DNA of 58,744 nucleotides. Source: an uncultured Pelagibacteraceae bacterium (GTDB lineage: Bacteria > Pseudomonadota > Alphaproteobacteria > Pelagibacterales > Pelagibacteraceae). The translations under genes and the position numbers were made by a program. The stretch is from the NCBI GenBank assembly GCA_902517175.1, contig CABYBM010000003.1, positions 1 to 58,744 of the forward strand, given 5' to 3'. This document shows positions 30,486 to 40,369 of the stretch, one piece after another; the first letter of the stretch is position 1; every line of letters begins with the position of its first letter. The notes beneath the pieces are model-generated. The model saw only the letters and a list, made by a program, of their open reading frames with translations. It did not search any database and was not told the origin of the DNA.

Positions 30486-31236
30486 ATCTAAAAAACTTTC
30501 AAAGATAAAGAATTTAAAACATGGCTTTTTTAATAGCAAAGGTGGAATATCAAAAAATATTTATGAAAGTCTTAACTGTGGTCCAGGGTCAAGAGATAAA
30601 CCAAGTTATGTTAAAAAAAATTTAGAAATAGTAAGAAAAAAAATAAAAAAATCTGCTAGAGATATTTTTTTACTCAATCAAATTCATAGTAATAAATTTA
30701 TTTTTGTTGATGAAAAATATCAATTTAAATCAAAACCAAAAGTGGATGCTGTAATCACTAATCAAAAAAACTTACCAATTGCTATTCTAACTGCAGACTG
30801 TGTGCCAATTTTAATTTATGATCACCAGAAAAAAATAATTGCAGCAATTCATGCAGGTTGGAAAGGAGCATATAAAGGGATAGTTGGTAGAGTTATCAAA
30901 TTTATGCTTAAAAAAGGATCCAAGCCACAAAATATTACTGCCGTAATTGGCCCTTCTATTTCAATTGATAATTATGAAGTTCAAAATGACTTCAAAAATA
31001 AATTTTTAAAAAAAGATAGAAGAAACAAAATTTTTTTTAGAATAAAGCATAAAAAGTTATATTTTGATTTATCAAACTACGTAAAATCTATGCTTTTAAA
31101 GAATAAGATAAAAAAAATTGAAAGAATTAAAATCAATACATTTAATTTAAGGAATAAATTCTTCAGTGCAAGAAGAGCTTTAAGTTTAAAACATGCTGAT
31201 TATGGTAGAAATATTTCAATAATTATGCTTAATTAG
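30478..31236 (+). CDS. pgeF: PgeF/YfiH-family purine nucleoside phosphorylase-like, laccase-domain protein
   Basis: A multicopper-laccase-like domain protein (COG1496), about 252 residues from GTG 30478, which overlaps the stop of midA by 8 bases. An open extension to 30400 lies within midA and lacks homology-like features. Family histidines and cysteine are in [10 protein letters not shown] near 62, [14 protein letters not shown] near 101 and [13 protein letters not shown] near 122. Members are described as peptidoglycan editing factor and as adenosine-active enzymes. Start choice moderately sure. Confidence 0.85.
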   Translation: MIKSKKLSKIKNLKHGFFNSKGGISKNIYESLNCGPGSRDKPSYVKKNLEIVRKKIKKSARDIFLLNQIHSNKFIFVDEKYQFKSKPKVDAVITNQKNLPIAILTADCVPILIYDHQKKIIAAIHAGWKGAYKGIVGRVIKFMLKKGSKPQNITAVIGPSISIDNYEVQNDFKNKFLKKDRRNKIFFRIKHKKLYFDLSNYVKSMLLKNKIKKIERIKINTFNLRNKFFSARRALSLKHADYGRNISIIMLN

Positions 31237-31247
31237 GCTCTTTTCAA

Positions 31248-32180
31248 ATGAAATTATTATCTGGAACTAGCAATAAGCCTCTAAGCAAAAGTATTGCTAA
31301 ATTTTTAAAATCTAAACTAGTTAATTCAAGTATTAGAAATTTTTCAGATGGTGAAATATATGTTGAATTAAATGAAAACATTAGAGGGAATAGTATTTTT
31401 ATAATTCAGTCTATTTCATCTCCTGCAAATGACAACTTAATGGAACTATTGTTGTGTATAGATGCTTTAAAAAGATCGTCTGCTAAAAATATAACCGCGG
31501 TTATTCCATATTTTGGTTATGCTAGACAAGATAGAAAAGTTGTTCCAAGAACATCTATTTCAGCAAAACTTGTTTCAAACTTAATTACAAAAGCTGGAGC
31601 AGACAGAGTTGTGACAGTTGATTTGCATGCAGGCCAAATTCAAGGTTTTTTTGATATTCCAGTCGACAACCTATTTGCAACACCCATTTTTGCAAGACAT
31701 GTAAAAAAAAATATTAAAAGTAAAAACATTGTATGTGTTGCACCTGATGTTGGTGGCACTGAAAGAGCAAGAGCGCTTGGGAAAATTTTAAATGTTGGCC
31801 TTGCAATTGTTGATAAAAGAAGACCTAAACCTGGTCAGTCACAAGTAATGAATGTCATTGGAGAGGTTAAAGGTAAAACATGTATTATAGTAGATGATAT
31901 CATTGACTCAGGTGGAACTATAGTTAATGCAGCTAAAGCTTTAAAGGATCGAGGAGCAAAAGAAGTTTATGTTTATATTACTCACGGTGTTTTAAGTGGA
32001 GAAGCTGTAAAAAAAATTAAAAATTCAGTAATTAAAAATTTAGTAATCACAGATACGATTGACAATATAAATAAAACCAAGAGTGCTAAAAACATTGAAG
32101 TTCTATCTATTTCAGCCTTAATGGGAGAGGCAATTAAAAGAATATCGAACTCAACCTCTGTTTCTGATTTATTTAAATAA
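31248..32180 (+). CDS. prs: Ribose-phosphate pyrophosphokinase
   Basis: A 310-residue enzyme making PRPP from ribose-5-phosphate and ATP for purine, pyrimidine, His and Trp synthesis. It shows [16 protein letters not shown] near 30, [17 protein letters not shown] near 93, [18 protein letters not shown] near 125 (metal and ATP site), and the PRPP loop [10 protein letters not shown] near 214. It starts 11 bases after pgeF. The prs-rplY-pth-ychF order is a familiar proteobacterial cluster. Confidence 0.97.
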   Translation: MKLLSGTSNKPLSKSIAKFLKSKLVNSSIRNFSDGEIYVELNENIRGNSIFIIQSISSPANDNLMELLLCIDALKRSSAKNITAVIPYFGYARQDRKVVPRTSISAKLVSNLITKAGADRVVTVDLHAGQIQGFFDIPVDNLFATPIFARHVKKNIKSKNIVCVAPDVGGTERARALGKILNVGLAIVDKRRPKPGQSQVMNVIGEVKGKTCIIVDDIIDSGGTIVNAAKALKDRGAKEVYVYITHGVLSGEAVKKIKNSVIKNLVITDTIDNINKTKSAKNIEVLSISALMGEAIKRISNSTSVSDLFK

Positions 32181-32225
32181 TTACCTTGAGTTATTAAGGA
32201 TCTTGAGCTAAAAACCCTTGATTTT

Positions 32226-32939
32226 ATGAATACATTAGAAGCCAATATTAGAAATACTAAAACTAAAGGTGAACTAAGCTCCCTAAGAAACAGTGGGAAT
32301 GTGCCTGCTATAATCTATGGTGGTGAGGCTCAAAACGAAAAAGTAGCAATTTCAAAAAAATTATTAAAATCGTTAATTGAAAAAGAAAATTTTTTATCAA
32401 ATATTATTGCCTTAAATGTTGATGGCAAAACCCAAAATGTTCTTCCCAAAGAAATAAAATATGACATTATAACAGATGAACCTATTCATGTAGATTTCTT
32501 AAGAGTAGTTTCAGGTGTAAAAATTAAAATTGAGGTTCCAGTTAAATTTATTAACCACGAAAGCTCACCTGGACTTAAAAGAGGTGGTGTATTAAATATT
32601 GTAAGAAGAAAAGTTGAATTAAAATGTCCAAGTGAGAAAATTCCTGAAAATCTTGTGATAGATTTAGATGGAATTGATATCGGTGAGAGTTTTAAAATTT
32701 CATCTATAAGCTTAGATGAAGAAGTAACGCCTACTATCCAAGGAAGAGACTTTGTAATTGCAACTTTAGCAGCTCCGACTGTAATGAAAGAGCCTGAAAA
32801 ACCAGCAGAGGCAGAAGCTGCTGAAGGTGAAGAAGGAGCGGCAGGAGCAGAAGCTGCCACTGCAGATGGTGATAAGCCTGCAGCTGAAGGTGACAAAAAA
32901 GAAGGTGAAGATAAAAAACCTGCTGAAGAAAAAAAATAA
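32226..32939 (+). CDS. rplY: 50S ribosomal protein L25 (CTC/TL5 form) with acidic Ala-rich tail
   Basis: A 237-residue 5S-rRNA-binding protein of the general stress (CTC/TL5) type. Residues 1-90 are the L25 domain (ELSSLRNSGNVPAIIYGGE), about 93-186 the TL5 beta domain (VDFLRVVSGVKIKIEVPV; SPGLKRGGVLNIVRR). From 187 on the protein is a low-complexity tail of Glu, Ala, Gly, Pro and Lys, visibly less AT-rich in DNA than its surroundings. Such tails occur in other alphaproteobacterial L25 proteins. A 45-base gap after prs holds only a weak 4-5 pair hairpin. Confidence 0.95.
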   Translation: MNTLEANIRNTKTKGELSSLRNSGNVPAIIYGGEAQNEKVAISKKLLKSLIEKENFLSNIIALNVDGKTQNVLPKEIKYDIITDEPIHVDFLRVVSGVKIKIEVPVKFINHESSPGLKRGGVLNIVRRKVELKCPSEKIPENLVIDLDGIDIGESFKISSISLDEEVTPTIQGRDFVIATLAAPTVMKEPEKPAEAEAAEGEEGAAGAEAATADGDKPAAEGDKKEGEDKKPAEEKK

Positions 32940-32981
32940 GTTATCAAAAATTGAAATTTACTTCCCACTAAAATCCAATAT

Positions 32982-33542
32982 ATGCTTTTATTTGTAGGTT
33001 TAGGTAACCCAACTCCAGATAGTGAAAATAACAGACATAATGTCGGTTTTAAAATAATCGACTCTATTAATAAAAAATTTGGCTTATCAAAACAAAAACC
33101 AAAATTTAAAGGACTACTTACCACTGGTAATGTTGCAGATCAAAAGATTTACGCTATTAAACCATTAACTTTTATGAATAATTCTGGAATATGTATTCGT
33201 GAACTTATTGAATACTTTAAAATTGATGCTGAAAATGTAATCGTTTTCCATGATGATTTAGATGTTGAATTTGGAAAAATAAAAGCAAAGTTTGGAGGAT
33301 CAAGTGCAGGACACAACGGTATCGCCTCAATTGATAAATTTATTGGTAAAGATTATTCAAGAGTAAGAGTAGGAATTGGTAAACCAAAAGAAAATATGGA
33401 AGTAAGTGATTATGTTTTACAAAATTTTGATGAGGATGAAATGATGGGGTTAGAAAAGGTCACAAATGACATTACAGACTCTATCTCGATATTGGTGAAT
33501 AAAAAATTAGATTTATTTTCAAGCACAGTAAATAATAAATAA
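32982..33542 (+). CDS. pth: Peptidyl-tRNA hydrolase
   Basis: A 186-residue enzyme that recycles peptidyl-tRNA. It shows GLGNPTPDSENNRHNVGFKI with catalytic His near 22, PLTFMNNSG near 64, and FHDDLDVEFGKIKAKFGGSS then AGHNGIASI, containing the conserved aspartate near 94 and the asparagine near 115. The stop and the start of ychF overlap by one base (TAATG). Confidence 0.96.
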   Translation: MLLFVGLGNPTPDSENNRHNVGFKIIDSINKKFGLSKQKPKFKGLLTTGNVADQKIYAIKPLTFMNNSGICIRELIEYFKIDAENVIVFHDDLDVEFGKIKAKFGGSSAGHNGIASIDKFIGKDYSRVRVGIGKPKENMEVSDYVLQNFDEDEMMGLEKVTNDITDSISILVNKKLDLFSSTVNNK

Positions 33543-34615
33543 TGAGTTTTAAATGTGGTATAGTTGGTTTACCCAATGTTGGTAAATCTACTTTATTCAA
33601 TGCACTCACAAATTCTAGTAAAGCTCAAGCTGCGAACTTTCCCTTTTGCACAATTGACCCTAATATAGGAGTAGTTCCTGTTCCAGACGAGCGACTTGAA
33701 AAATTATCCAAAGTTTCTAATTCAAAAAAAACAATTAATACGACAATTTCGTTTGTTGATATAGCTGGTCTTGTAAAAGGTGCCTCAAAAGGTGAGGGTT
33801 TGGGAAATAAATTTCTCTCTCATATAAGAGAAGTGGATGCTGTAATTCATATGATTAGATGCTTTGACTCTGATGATATTCAAAATGTTAACCCAACTGT
33901 TGATCCCATTAGAGATTTAGAGATTATTGAAACAGAAATGATGCTTGCAGATTTAGAGTCTATACAAAAGAGATTAGAAAAAAATAATAAAAAAAATATA
34001 GAAGAAGATCAGCTCAAAATTTTAGAAATTGCATTAGATTGTATAAATAATGATAAAGATATATCTATTCTTAAATCTCAATTTGAAACAAAACAACTAA
34101 ATCAAAGTGGATTATTATCCATTAAACCAAAGATATTTGTTTGTAATGTTGATGAACAAAGTGTCAAAGAGGGAAATCATTATACAAATGCTTTTATTAA
34201 TAAATATGGAGCAGAAAATACTTTAATAGTTTCAGCTGATATTGAAAATCAAATAAATGAATTAGAAAACGAAGAAAAAAAAAAATATATGGATATGATA
34301 GGCTTAAAAGATACTGGATTAAGCATGCTAATCCAAAAAGGATATAAAATTTTAGAACTTGACACTTATTTTACATCTGGTCCTGAGGAAACTAGAGCTT
34401 GGACAATTCAAAGGAATTGTACTGCTCCAAAGGCTGCTGGTGAGATTCACACTGATTTTGAAAAAGGATTTATAAGAGCAGAAACGATTTCCTACGAAGA
34501 TTTTGTTTCTAATGACGGTTGGGTGAATTCTAAAACTAATGGAAAAATGAGACTAGAAGGCAAGGACTATATTGTAAAAGATGGGGATGTGTTAAACTTC
34601 CGATTTAACACGTGA
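33542..34615 (+). CDS. ychF: Ribosome-associated ATPase YchF
   Basis: A 357-residue Obg-family P-loop protein that prefers ATP. G1 is GLPNVGKST (8-16), followed by NFPFCTIDPNIGVVPVPDER, G3 DIAGLVKGASKGEGLGNKFL near 72, and the C-terminal TGS domain with RAWTIQRNCTAPKAAG and IHTDFEKGFIRAE. It completes the prs-rplY-pth-ychF cluster. The 3' end overlaps the convergent petC by 24 bases. Confidence 0.97.
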   Translation: MSFKCGIVGLPNVGKSTLFNALTNSSKAQAANFPFCTIDPNIGVVPVPDERLEKLSKVSNSKKTINTTISFVDIAGLVKGASKGEGLGNKFLSHIREVDAVIHMIRCFDSDDIQNVNPTVDPIRDLEIIETEMMLADLESIQKRLEKNNKKNIEEDQLKILEIALDCINNDKDISILKSQFETKQLNQSGLLSIKPKIFVCNVDEQSVKEGNHYTNAFINKYGAENTLIVSADIENQINELENEEKKKYMDMIGLKDTGLSMLIQKGYKILELDTYFTSGPEETRAWTIQRNCTAPKAAGEIHTDFEKGFIRAETISYEDFVSNDGWVNSKTNGKMRLEGKDYIVKDGDVLNFRFNT

Positions 34616-35371
34616 CCAAATCCTCTTCATGCTGAAATAAACAAGTATTGTTAAAATTATCAAATAAACAATAGCTTTGAATCCCATTTGATGTCTAGCT
34701 TCTAAGCTTGGTTCCGCCGCCCACATTAAGAAAGTAGTTACGTCTTTAGACATTTGTTCTACACTTGGACTCGTCCCGTCTGAATATTCAATAATTCCGT
34801 CTGAGAGAGGTGCTGACATTTTAATTTTATTACCGTACATATATTTATTGTAATGAACACCATCATCTAAAATCATTCCACTAGGAGCTTCCTCATAGCC
34901 TTGTAATAAAGAATATATATAATCTACTCCACCCCCTCTAGCTTTTACCAGTACAGACATATCTGGAGGGTATGCACCACCATTAGCTGCTTCGGCTGCC
35001 TTAACATTTTCATAAGGCATCACAAATTTATCAGAGAGTTTTCCTGGTCTTTGAAACATTTCACCATCTGCGTTTGGTCCATCTGTTACCTCAAATGAGG
35101 CAGCAATTGCTTTTGCTTGAGCTATTGAAAACTCTGGCCCACCTTTTTCAGATAAATTTCTATAACTTAAATATTTCATTGAATGGCAAGCTGCACAGAC
35201 TTCTGTATAGACTTGATATCCTCTTTGAAGTGAAGCTCTATCAAATTTTCCAAATAATCCTTTAAAACTCCAATCAGTTTTTAAATATTCAACTTTTTCT
35301 GCAGAAATTACATTTACACTGGATACACAAAACAAAATTATTATTGAAAATAGTTTAAGAATGTTTTTCAC
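34592..35371 (-). CDS. petC: Cytochrome c1 of the bc1 complex
   Basis: A 259-residue membrane-anchored c-type cytochrome. The signal peptide spans 1-24; the haem site is C59-AA-C62-H63 in TEVCAACHSMKYLSYRNL. The family segments MPYENVKAAEAANGGAYPPD and YIYSLLQGYEE follow, and one C-terminal transmembrane helix (about 232-252) anchors it, ending with a basic tail. It passes electrons from the Rieske protein to soluble cytochrome c. The start overlaps the petB stop by one base. Confidence 0.96.
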   Translation of the reverse strand: MKNILKLFSIIILFCVSSVNVISAEKVEYLKTDWSFKGLFGKFDRASLQRGYQVYTEVCAACHSMKYLSYRNLSEKGGPEFSIAQAKAIAASFEVTDGPNADGEMFQRPGKLSDKFVMPYENVKAAEAANGGAYPPDMSVLVKARGGGVDYIYSLLQGYEEAPSGMILDDGVHYNKYMYGNKIKMSAPLSDGIIEYSDGTSPSVEQMSKDVTTFLMWAAEPSLEARHQMGFKAIVYLIILTILVYFSMKRIWSRVKSEV

Positions 35372-36633
35372 TATTCTATTTTACTTTCCCTTTTTTTAGC
35401 CATTGCCATATTGGGTGATCCTCCCAGCACTGATTCCGTAATACTTAATGGTAAAGGTATAGTCCTCTCCTTTAACCCTAGCACTGGTAAAATAACTAAA
35501 AAATGTAGGAAATAATAAGCAGTCGCGACTCTTGCAATTAATAAGTAAAGCCCTTCAGCAGGCATTGCACCCATATAACCTAATATTAAAACGTCGGCTA
35601 CTAGTATCCAATAAAATTGTTTATAGAGTGGTCTGAATACTGCTGACCTTATTTTCGAAGTATCTAGCCAAGGTAAAACAGCTAAAATTAAAATTGCAGA
35701 TAACATAGCTACAACTCCAAGCAACTTATCAGGAACTGATCTTAAAATTGCATAAAAAGGTAGTAGATACCATTCAGGAACAATGTGCGCTGGTGTTACT
35801 AATGGATTAGCTTCTATATAATTATCGGCATGTCCTAAAATATTAGGCGCGTAGAATACAAAAAAAGCAAATACAATCATAAACATCAATAATGCAAATC
35901 CATCCTTAATAACTATGTAGGGATGAAAAGGAACTGTATCTTTTGATGGTTTTTTAATATCTATTCCAACAGGATTATTGTTACCAGGAACGTGTAACGC
36001 CCAAATGTGTAAAACTACTAACCCTAAAATTAAAAAAGGTATTAAATAATGTAAAGTAAAAAATCTTGTTAAAGTTGGATTATCTACAGAATATCCTCCC
36101 CACAACCATGTAACTATACCTTCACCAACAAGTGGAATTGCACTAAATAAGTTTGTTATTACAGTCGCTCCCCAGAAACTCATTTGTCCCCATGGTAAAA
36201 CATAACCCATGAAAGCAGCTGCCATCATCAATAAGTAAATAATTATACCAATAATCCAAATGATTTCTCTTGGAGATTTATATGATCCATAAAATAATGA
36301 TCTAAAAATATGAATGTAAACTGCTAAGAAAAACATAGAGGCACCATTTGCGTGTATATATCTTATTAACCAACCATAGTTAACATCTCTCATGATGTGC
36401 TCAACACTTTCAAACGCCATATCGGCATGAGCGATATAATGCATTGCTAAAGTTAACCCAGTTACAATTTGAGTAATTAAACAAAATGTTAAAATTCCAC
36501 CAAACGTCCACCAGTAATTTAAATTTTTTGGAGTTGGATAATCAGTTAAGTGATTTGCCAAAGTAAGTAATGGCAATCTATCATTAAACCATCTACCTGC
36601 TTTTGACTTTGGTGTGTATTCGTGATCACTCAT
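35371..36633 (-). CDS. petB: Cytochrome b of the bc1 complex
   Basis: A 420-residue integral membrane protein with eight or nine helices and two haems b. It shows the Qo-site and haem segments [10 protein letters not shown] near 64, [20 protein letters not shown] near 94, [20 protein letters not shown] near 136, [12 protein letters not shown] near 190 and the PEWY motif in [12 protein letters not shown] near 285. It carries a C-terminal extension as in other alphaproteobacteria. It lies between petA (5 bases upstream) and petC. Confidence 0.97.
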   Translation of the reverse strand: MSDHEYTPKSKAGRWFNDRLPLLTLANHLTDYPTPKNLNYWWTFGGILTFCLITQIVTGLTLAMHYIAHADMAFESVEHIMRDVNYGWLIRYIHANGASMFFLAVYIHIFRSLFYGSYKSPREIIWIIGIIIYLLMMAAAFMGYVLPWGQMSFWGATVITNLFSAIPLVGEGIVTWLWGGYSVDNPTLTRFFTLHYLIPFLILGLVVLHIWALHVPGNNNPVGIDIKKPSKDTVPFHPYIVIKDGFALLMFMIVFAFFVFYAPNILGHADNYIEANPLVTPAHIVPEWYLLPFYAILRSVPDKLLGVVAMLSAILILAVLPWLDTSKIRSAVFRPLYKQFYWILVADVLILGYMGAMPAEGLYLLIARVATAYYFLHFLVILPVLGLKERTIPLPLSITESVLGGSPNMAMAKKRESKIE

Positions 36634-36638
36634 ATATT

Positions 36639-37148
36639 TTATCCAATTTTAATTGTGTTGGCGTTAACAAATTCATACTTCGGAACTTCCATGTTCCATG
36701 GCGCTGGGCCTTTTCTAATTCTTCCAGATGTATCATAATGCGAACCATGACAAGGACAAAACCATCCATCATAATCTCCTTTATCATTTAAAGGCACACA
36801 TCCTAAATGAGTGCACACACCTAACATCACTAACCATTCAGGATTTTTTGCTCTGTCTTCATCTTTTTCTGGATGTATCAAATCTTCCATTTTAACAGAC
36901 CTTGCTTCGGCTATTTCTTCCTGTGTTCGTCTTCTTATAAAAACTGGTTTGCCTCTCCAAAGCACGGTAATTGTATTACCTGGCTTTAAAGAACTAACGT
37001 CAACTTCAGTACTAGCTAACGCTTTTACAGACGCATCAGGATTCATTTGGTCCACTAATGGCCAAACAACTGCTGCAACTCCGACTGCCCCAACAGCATA
37101 AGAGGCTGTAAATAAGAAATCTCTTCTTTCTGGTTTTTTATCTGACAC
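36639..37148 (-). CDS. petA: Rieske iron-sulfur protein of the bc1 complex
   Basis: A 169-residue protein anchored by one N-terminal helix after a twin-arginine-like start ([14 protein letters not shown]). The 2Fe-2S ligands are C112/H114 (CTHLGC) and C131/H134 (CPCHGSHYD), with C117 and C133 able to form the Rieske disulfide. It takes electrons from quinol at the Qo site of cytochrome b. First gene of petABC; 91 bases separate it from the divergent trmL gene. Confidence 0.97.
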   Translation of the reverse strand: MSDKKPERRDFLFTASYAVGAVGVAAVVWPLVDQMNPDASVKALASTEVDVSSLKPGNTITVLWRGKPVFIRRRTQEEIAEARSVKMEDLIHPEKDEDRAKNPEWLVMLGVCTHLGCVPLNDKGDYDGWFCPCHGSHYDTSGRIRKGPAPWNMEVPKYEFVNANTIKIG

Positions 37149-37205
37149 GATTAGTAACTGTTTATATTGTCTGTTTTGGTTTAAATTACTTAATATACGA
37201 ATTCA

Positions 37206-37211
37206 TATAAT
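37206..37211 (+). promoter_or_regulatory. Candidate -10 element of the trmL-hemF-greA run
   Basis: A perfect TATAAT lies 28 bases before the trmL ATG, giving an expected leader of about 22 bases. No good -35 is seen at 16-18 bases; a second, weaker pair TTGTCT (37167-37172) and TAATAT (37191-37196) with an 18-base spacer lies just upstream. The petA promoter should also be within 37149-37239, but I cannot pick it. Confidence 0.35.
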
Positions 37212-37239
37212 ATAAAATATTAATTTTACTACTGATAGA

Positions 37240-37713
37240 ATGACACAGAATTCAACCATTTCAGGGCCAAAAATTGCACTATATGAGCCCGATATTCCAC
37301 AAAATACTGCAGCAATAATAAGAACTTGTGCTTGTTTAGGTGCAAAACTAGAAATTATTGAGCCATGTGGTTTTCTACTGTCAGATAAAAGGTTTAAGAG
37401 AGTTGTCATGGACTACATGAACCTTGAACAGATCAAATTTTATCAAAGCTCTGAAAAATTTTTTGAGAAAAAGCAGAATCAGAGAATTGTTTTAATGACA
37501 ACTAAGGGATCAATATCTTATACTGAATTTAAGTTTAAATCAGATGATACAATTTTATTTGGTCGTGAAAGTGCAGGTGTTCCTGAAAAGGTTCACAGAC
37601 TAATCAAAGATAGATTAAAGATCCCAATGAATGATAAAGTAAGATCACTAAATATTGGCTCATCTGTTGCTATAGTGTTGGCAGAAAGTTTAAGACAAAT
37701 TAAATTAATTTAA
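37240..37713 (+). CDS. trmL: tRNA (cytidine/uridine-34 2'-O)-methyltransferase TrmL
   Basis: A 157-residue SPOUT methyltransferase that modifies the wobble base of leucine tRNAs. It shows the short-form start KIALYEPDIPQNTAAIIRTC, LEIIEPCGF near 45, RRVVMDYM-like KRVVMDYMNLEQ, LFGRESAGVPE near 107 and the knotted C-terminal LNIGSSVAIVLAESLRQ near 137. Its stop is followed directly by the hemF ATG. Confidence 0.92.
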   Translation: MTQNSTISGPKIALYEPDIPQNTAAIIRTCACLGAKLEIIEPCGFLLSDKRFKRVVMDYMNLEQIKFYQSSEKFFEKKQNQRIVLMTTKGSISYTEFKFKSDDTILFGRESAGVPEKVHRLIKDRLKIPMNDKVRSLNIGSSVAIVLAESLRQIKLI

Positions 37714-38541
37714 ATGGACATAGATATTAAAAAAAATCTAACAAGTAATTGGTTTAAAATATTACAAAATGTGATTTGTGATGACATCGTCAAGCTTGAA
37801 AGGAACAAATTTAAATTTAAATCTACTTCTTGGAAAAAAAATACTAAAAAAGATGAGGGAGGTGGAGAGCACAGAATTCTTAGTAATGGAAAAATATTTG
37901 AAAAAGTGGGTGTAAATTACTCAAAAGTATATGGAAAATTTCCAAAAAAATTTCAGAAAAATATTCTAGGTGCTGAAAAAGATCCAAGTTTTTGGGCATC
38001 AGGGATATCAGTTGTAATGCATATGCAAAATCCTCATATTCCTGCAATGCATTTTAATACTAGGTTCATTTGTACAAAAAAAAATTGGTTTGGAGGAGGC
38101 ATGGATGTTACTCCGGCTATTAAAGACATAAGTGAAAAAAATAATTTTCACAAAAAATTAAAACTTATGTGTGACCAACATAACAAAAAATATTATTCTA
38201 AATACAAAAAATGGTGTGATGAATATTTTTATTTACCACATAGGGATGAGGCAAGAGGAATAGGTGGTATTTTTTTTGATTATAAAAGAGATAACTTTGA
38301 AAAAGATTTTAAATTTGTAAGAGATGTGGGTGTAACATTTCAAATGTTATTTAATAATATTATAAGAAAAAAAATTTCGAAAAAATGGACTTTAAAAGAA
38401 AAGGAGAAACAGTATATTAAAAGAGGTCGTTATGCAGAATTTAACTTACTGTATGATAGAGGAACAAAATTTGGACTTCAAACTGGTGGTAATGTAGAGG
38501 GAATACTAATGTCCTTACCTCCAATCGTAAAATGGAAATAA
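37714..38541 (+). CDS. hemF: Oxygen-dependent coproporphyrinogen III oxidase
   Basis: A 275-residue enzyme that oxidatively decarboxylates coproporphyrinogen III in haem synthesis. Family motifs are GGGEHRILSNGKIFEKVGVN near 49, FWASGISVVMHMQNPHIPA near 90, NTRFICTKKNWFGGGMD near 113 and PHRDEARGIGGIFFD near 172, plus YAEFNLLYDRGTKFGLQTGG near 240. The aerobic form fits an obligate aerobe. Confidence 0.95.
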   Translation: MDIDIKKNLTSNWFKILQNVICDDIVKLERNKFKFKSTSWKKNTKKDEGGGEHRILSNGKIFEKVGVNYSKVYGKFPKKFQKNILGAEKDPSFWASGISVVMHMQNPHIPAMHFNTRFICTKKNWFGGGMDVTPAIKDISEKNNFHKKLKLMCDQHNKKYYSKYKKWCDEYFYLPHRDEARGIGGIFFDYKRDNFEKDFKFVRDVGVTFQMLFNNIIRKKISKKWTLKEKEKQYIKRGRYAEFNLLYDRGTKFGLQTGGNVEGILMSLPPIVKWK

Positions 38542-38544
38542 AAA

Positions 38545-39021
38545 ATGGATAAAGAACCAATTACACTAAATGGTCTCAATAAATTAAAAGAGGAATTAAT
38601 TTATTTAAAGGAAAAAAAAAGACCTAAAATAGTAGCTGCAATTGCTGAAGCTAGATCTCACGGAGATCTAAAAGAAAATGCTGAGTATCATGCTGCAAAA
38701 GAGGAACAATCACATAGTGAGGGAAGAATAACAGAAATTAATGACATAATTGCACGAGCAAACGTAATTGATGTAACTAAATTAAATAATGACGGTAAAG
38801 TAATTTTTGGTTCTACTGTTTATCTTGAAGATTTAGATACTGGGGAAAAAATAAATTATAAAATTGTTGGTAAAGATGAAGCTGATTTAAAACAAAAATT
38901 AATTTTTTTTCAATCTCCTATCAGTAAGGGCTTAATTGGTAAAAATAAAAACGATCTAGTTGAAATTACTACCCCATCAGGATTGAAAAATTTTGAGATT
39001 AAAGACGTAAAATATATTTAA
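38545..39021 (+). CDS. greA: Transcription elongation factor GreA
   Basis: A 158-residue factor that rescues backtracked RNA polymerase. The N-terminal coiled coil has the family signature ARSHGDLKENAEYHAAKEEQ (about 36-55), whose acidic tip enters the secondary channel; the C-terminal globular domain has VIFGSTVYLEDLDTG and ISPISKGLIGK-like SPISKGLIGKNKND. It starts 3 bases after hemF. The stop TAA shares the palindrome TTAA with the stop of convergent cca. Confidence 0.96.
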   Translation: MDKEPITLNGLNKLKEELIYLKEKKRPKIVAAIAEARSHGDLKENAEYHAAKEEQSHSEGRITEINDIIARANVIDVTKLNNDGKVIFGSTVYLEDLDTGEKINYKIVGKDEADLKQKLIFFQSPISKGLIGKNKNDLVEITTPSGLKNFEIKDVKYI

Positions 39022-40292
39022 CCTTTAGCAATTTTTTGAACTTGTTTATCTGAGATTTGAAAACCGTTTTGAACCCAAATTTCTTCTATCATCTTCAATT
39101 TATTTCCTAGAACTTTACCTTCAGGGATATTGTACTTTGACATAAGAATATTTGCCCCAACAGGTAAGCTTGGCAAAGTTTTATTATTATAAAAATCAAG
39201 CAATTTAATTAGTTTTTTTTCTAATTTTTTTGAAATAAATAATTTAAAACTAATAATATCAGTTACAGTTTGCCTACCATTAAAATAAAAAATTTTGTTC
39301 AAATTTTTTTCAGTAAAATAATTGATATTTACTTTTTGCTTATAAAAATTATCAATAAATTTTATTCTTTTTTGATCTTTATTAGAAATTTTAAATTTAT
39401 ATAAAAAATAATCTGCGTTATCAGTTCCATCAATAATTAATAATGAAATCAATAAAATAAAATCAATTTTAGATAAATTTTTCAGTGCGTATACATTTAA
39501 CTTTTTAAAACTTTGAAGATTTTTTAACTGAGGGAAAATTATCTCTATTAACTCAAGGCTTTCTTTGTCCTTAAGTAATTTAATAAACCCATCTGATTTT
39601 GTTAATTTTTTAAATTCCTCTACTAATCTTTCAGAAGAAAGTTTTGAAATTCCTCCAATATTTTTTTTAATAGTTTTAAAAATTTCTAGCTCATGTTTGG
39701 TATTAGAATAATTCAAAAAGAAGCGTAGGTATCTTAAGATCCTTAAGTAATCCTCTTGAATTCTTTCCTCCGGATTTCCTATAAATTTTACATTTCCACT
39801 TTCTAGGTCTTTTTTACCATTATGCGGATCAAACAAATTTCCATCTTTATCAGAATAAATTGCATTAATAGAAAAATCTCTACGATTCGAATCTTCTTTC
39901 CAGTCTAATGAATATTCAACTTTAGCATGCCTTCCATCTGTTGAAACATCTTTTCTAAGAGTAGTGATTTCATATTTTTGATCTCCTATAATTGCAGTAA
40001 TTGTTCCATGGTCAATTCCTGTTTCATAAAAGTTAATATTATTTTTTTTCAGTACATTACAAACTTCTGTGGGTATTAAGTTTGTAGCTAAATCAATATC
40101 ATCTACTTCTTCTTTTTTTATAATCTTTCGAATACATCCACCAACATATCTAACTTCGCTAATTTCGTTAAAATTATTTATTGCCTCAAATACTTTGTAA
40201 GCTGAAGTTTTTTGGGTAATTTTTTTTATGTTTTGACTTATGTAATCAAGATTTCTTGATCTGAAAAATATTTTATCTAATAATTTATCCAT
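39018..40292 (-). CDS. cca: CCA tRNA nucleotidyltransferase / poly(A) polymerase-family protein
   Basis: A 424-residue class II nucleotidyltransferase. It shows VRYVGGCIRK near 48, the catalytic pair D-x-D in VDDIDLATNLIPTEV near 63, GIDHGTITA near 92, the RRDFSINAI motif near 137 and ERIQEDYLRILRYLRFF near 176. These fix and add CCA to tRNA 3' ends. The start is ATG 40292, only 3 bases after the encoded CCA of tRNA-Gln, so the leader would be nearly absent after tRNA processing. No internal Met could serve as a better start. Confidence 0.93.
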   Translation of the reverse strand: MDKLLDKIFFRSRNLDYISQNIKKITQKTSAYKVFEAINNFNEISEVRYVGGCIRKIIKKEEVDDIDLATNLIPTEVCNVLKKNNINFYETGIDHGTITAIIGDQKYEITTLRKDVSTDGRHAKVEYSLDWKEDSNRRDFSINAIYSDKDGNLFDPHNGKKDLESGNVKFIGNPEERIQEDYLRILRYLRFFLNYSNTKHELEIFKTIKKNIGGISKLSSERLVEEFKKLTKSDGFIKLLKDKESLELIEIIFPQLKNLQSFKKLNVYALKNLSKIDFILLISLLIIDGTDNADYFLYKFKISNKDQKRIKFIDNFYKQKVNINYFTEKNLNKIFYFNGRQTVTDIISFKLFISKKLEKKLIKLLDFYNNKTLPSLPVGANILMSKYNIPEGKVLGNKLKMIEEIWVQNGFQISDKQVQKIAKG

Positions 40293-40295
40293 ATA

Positions 40296-40369
40296 TGGCT
40301 GGGGCGCTAGGATTCGAACCTAGGATGCCGGTACCAAAAACCAGTGCCTTACCGCTTGGCTACGCCCCA
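40296..40369 (-). tRNA. tRNA-Gln (anticodon TTG)
   Basis: Read on the minus strand, a 74-base cloverleaf folds: acceptor TGGGGCG with CGCCCCA (first pair U1-A72, typical for tRNA-Gln), D arm GCC/GGC, anticodon stem CTGGT/ACCGG (one G-U) enclosing TTTTGGT with anticodon TTG, 4-base variable loop, and T arm CTAGG-TTCGAAT-CCTAG. Discriminator G73 and a genomically encoded CCA end at 40296. It follows ispE by 33 bases and is probably in the same transcript as the TPR gene, ispE and cca. Confidence 0.97.

Noticed and set aside
32181-32225. A terminator or ribosomal-protein leader between prs and rplY
   Set aside because: The only hairpin (CCTT...AAGG) has 4-5 pairs and no T run behind it.
32486-33124. 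A 212-codon open frame on the minus strand across the end of rplY and start of pth
   Set aside because: It is antisense to two well-supported genes, is full of Ser/Ala/Pro runs mirroring the L25 tail, and shows no domain.
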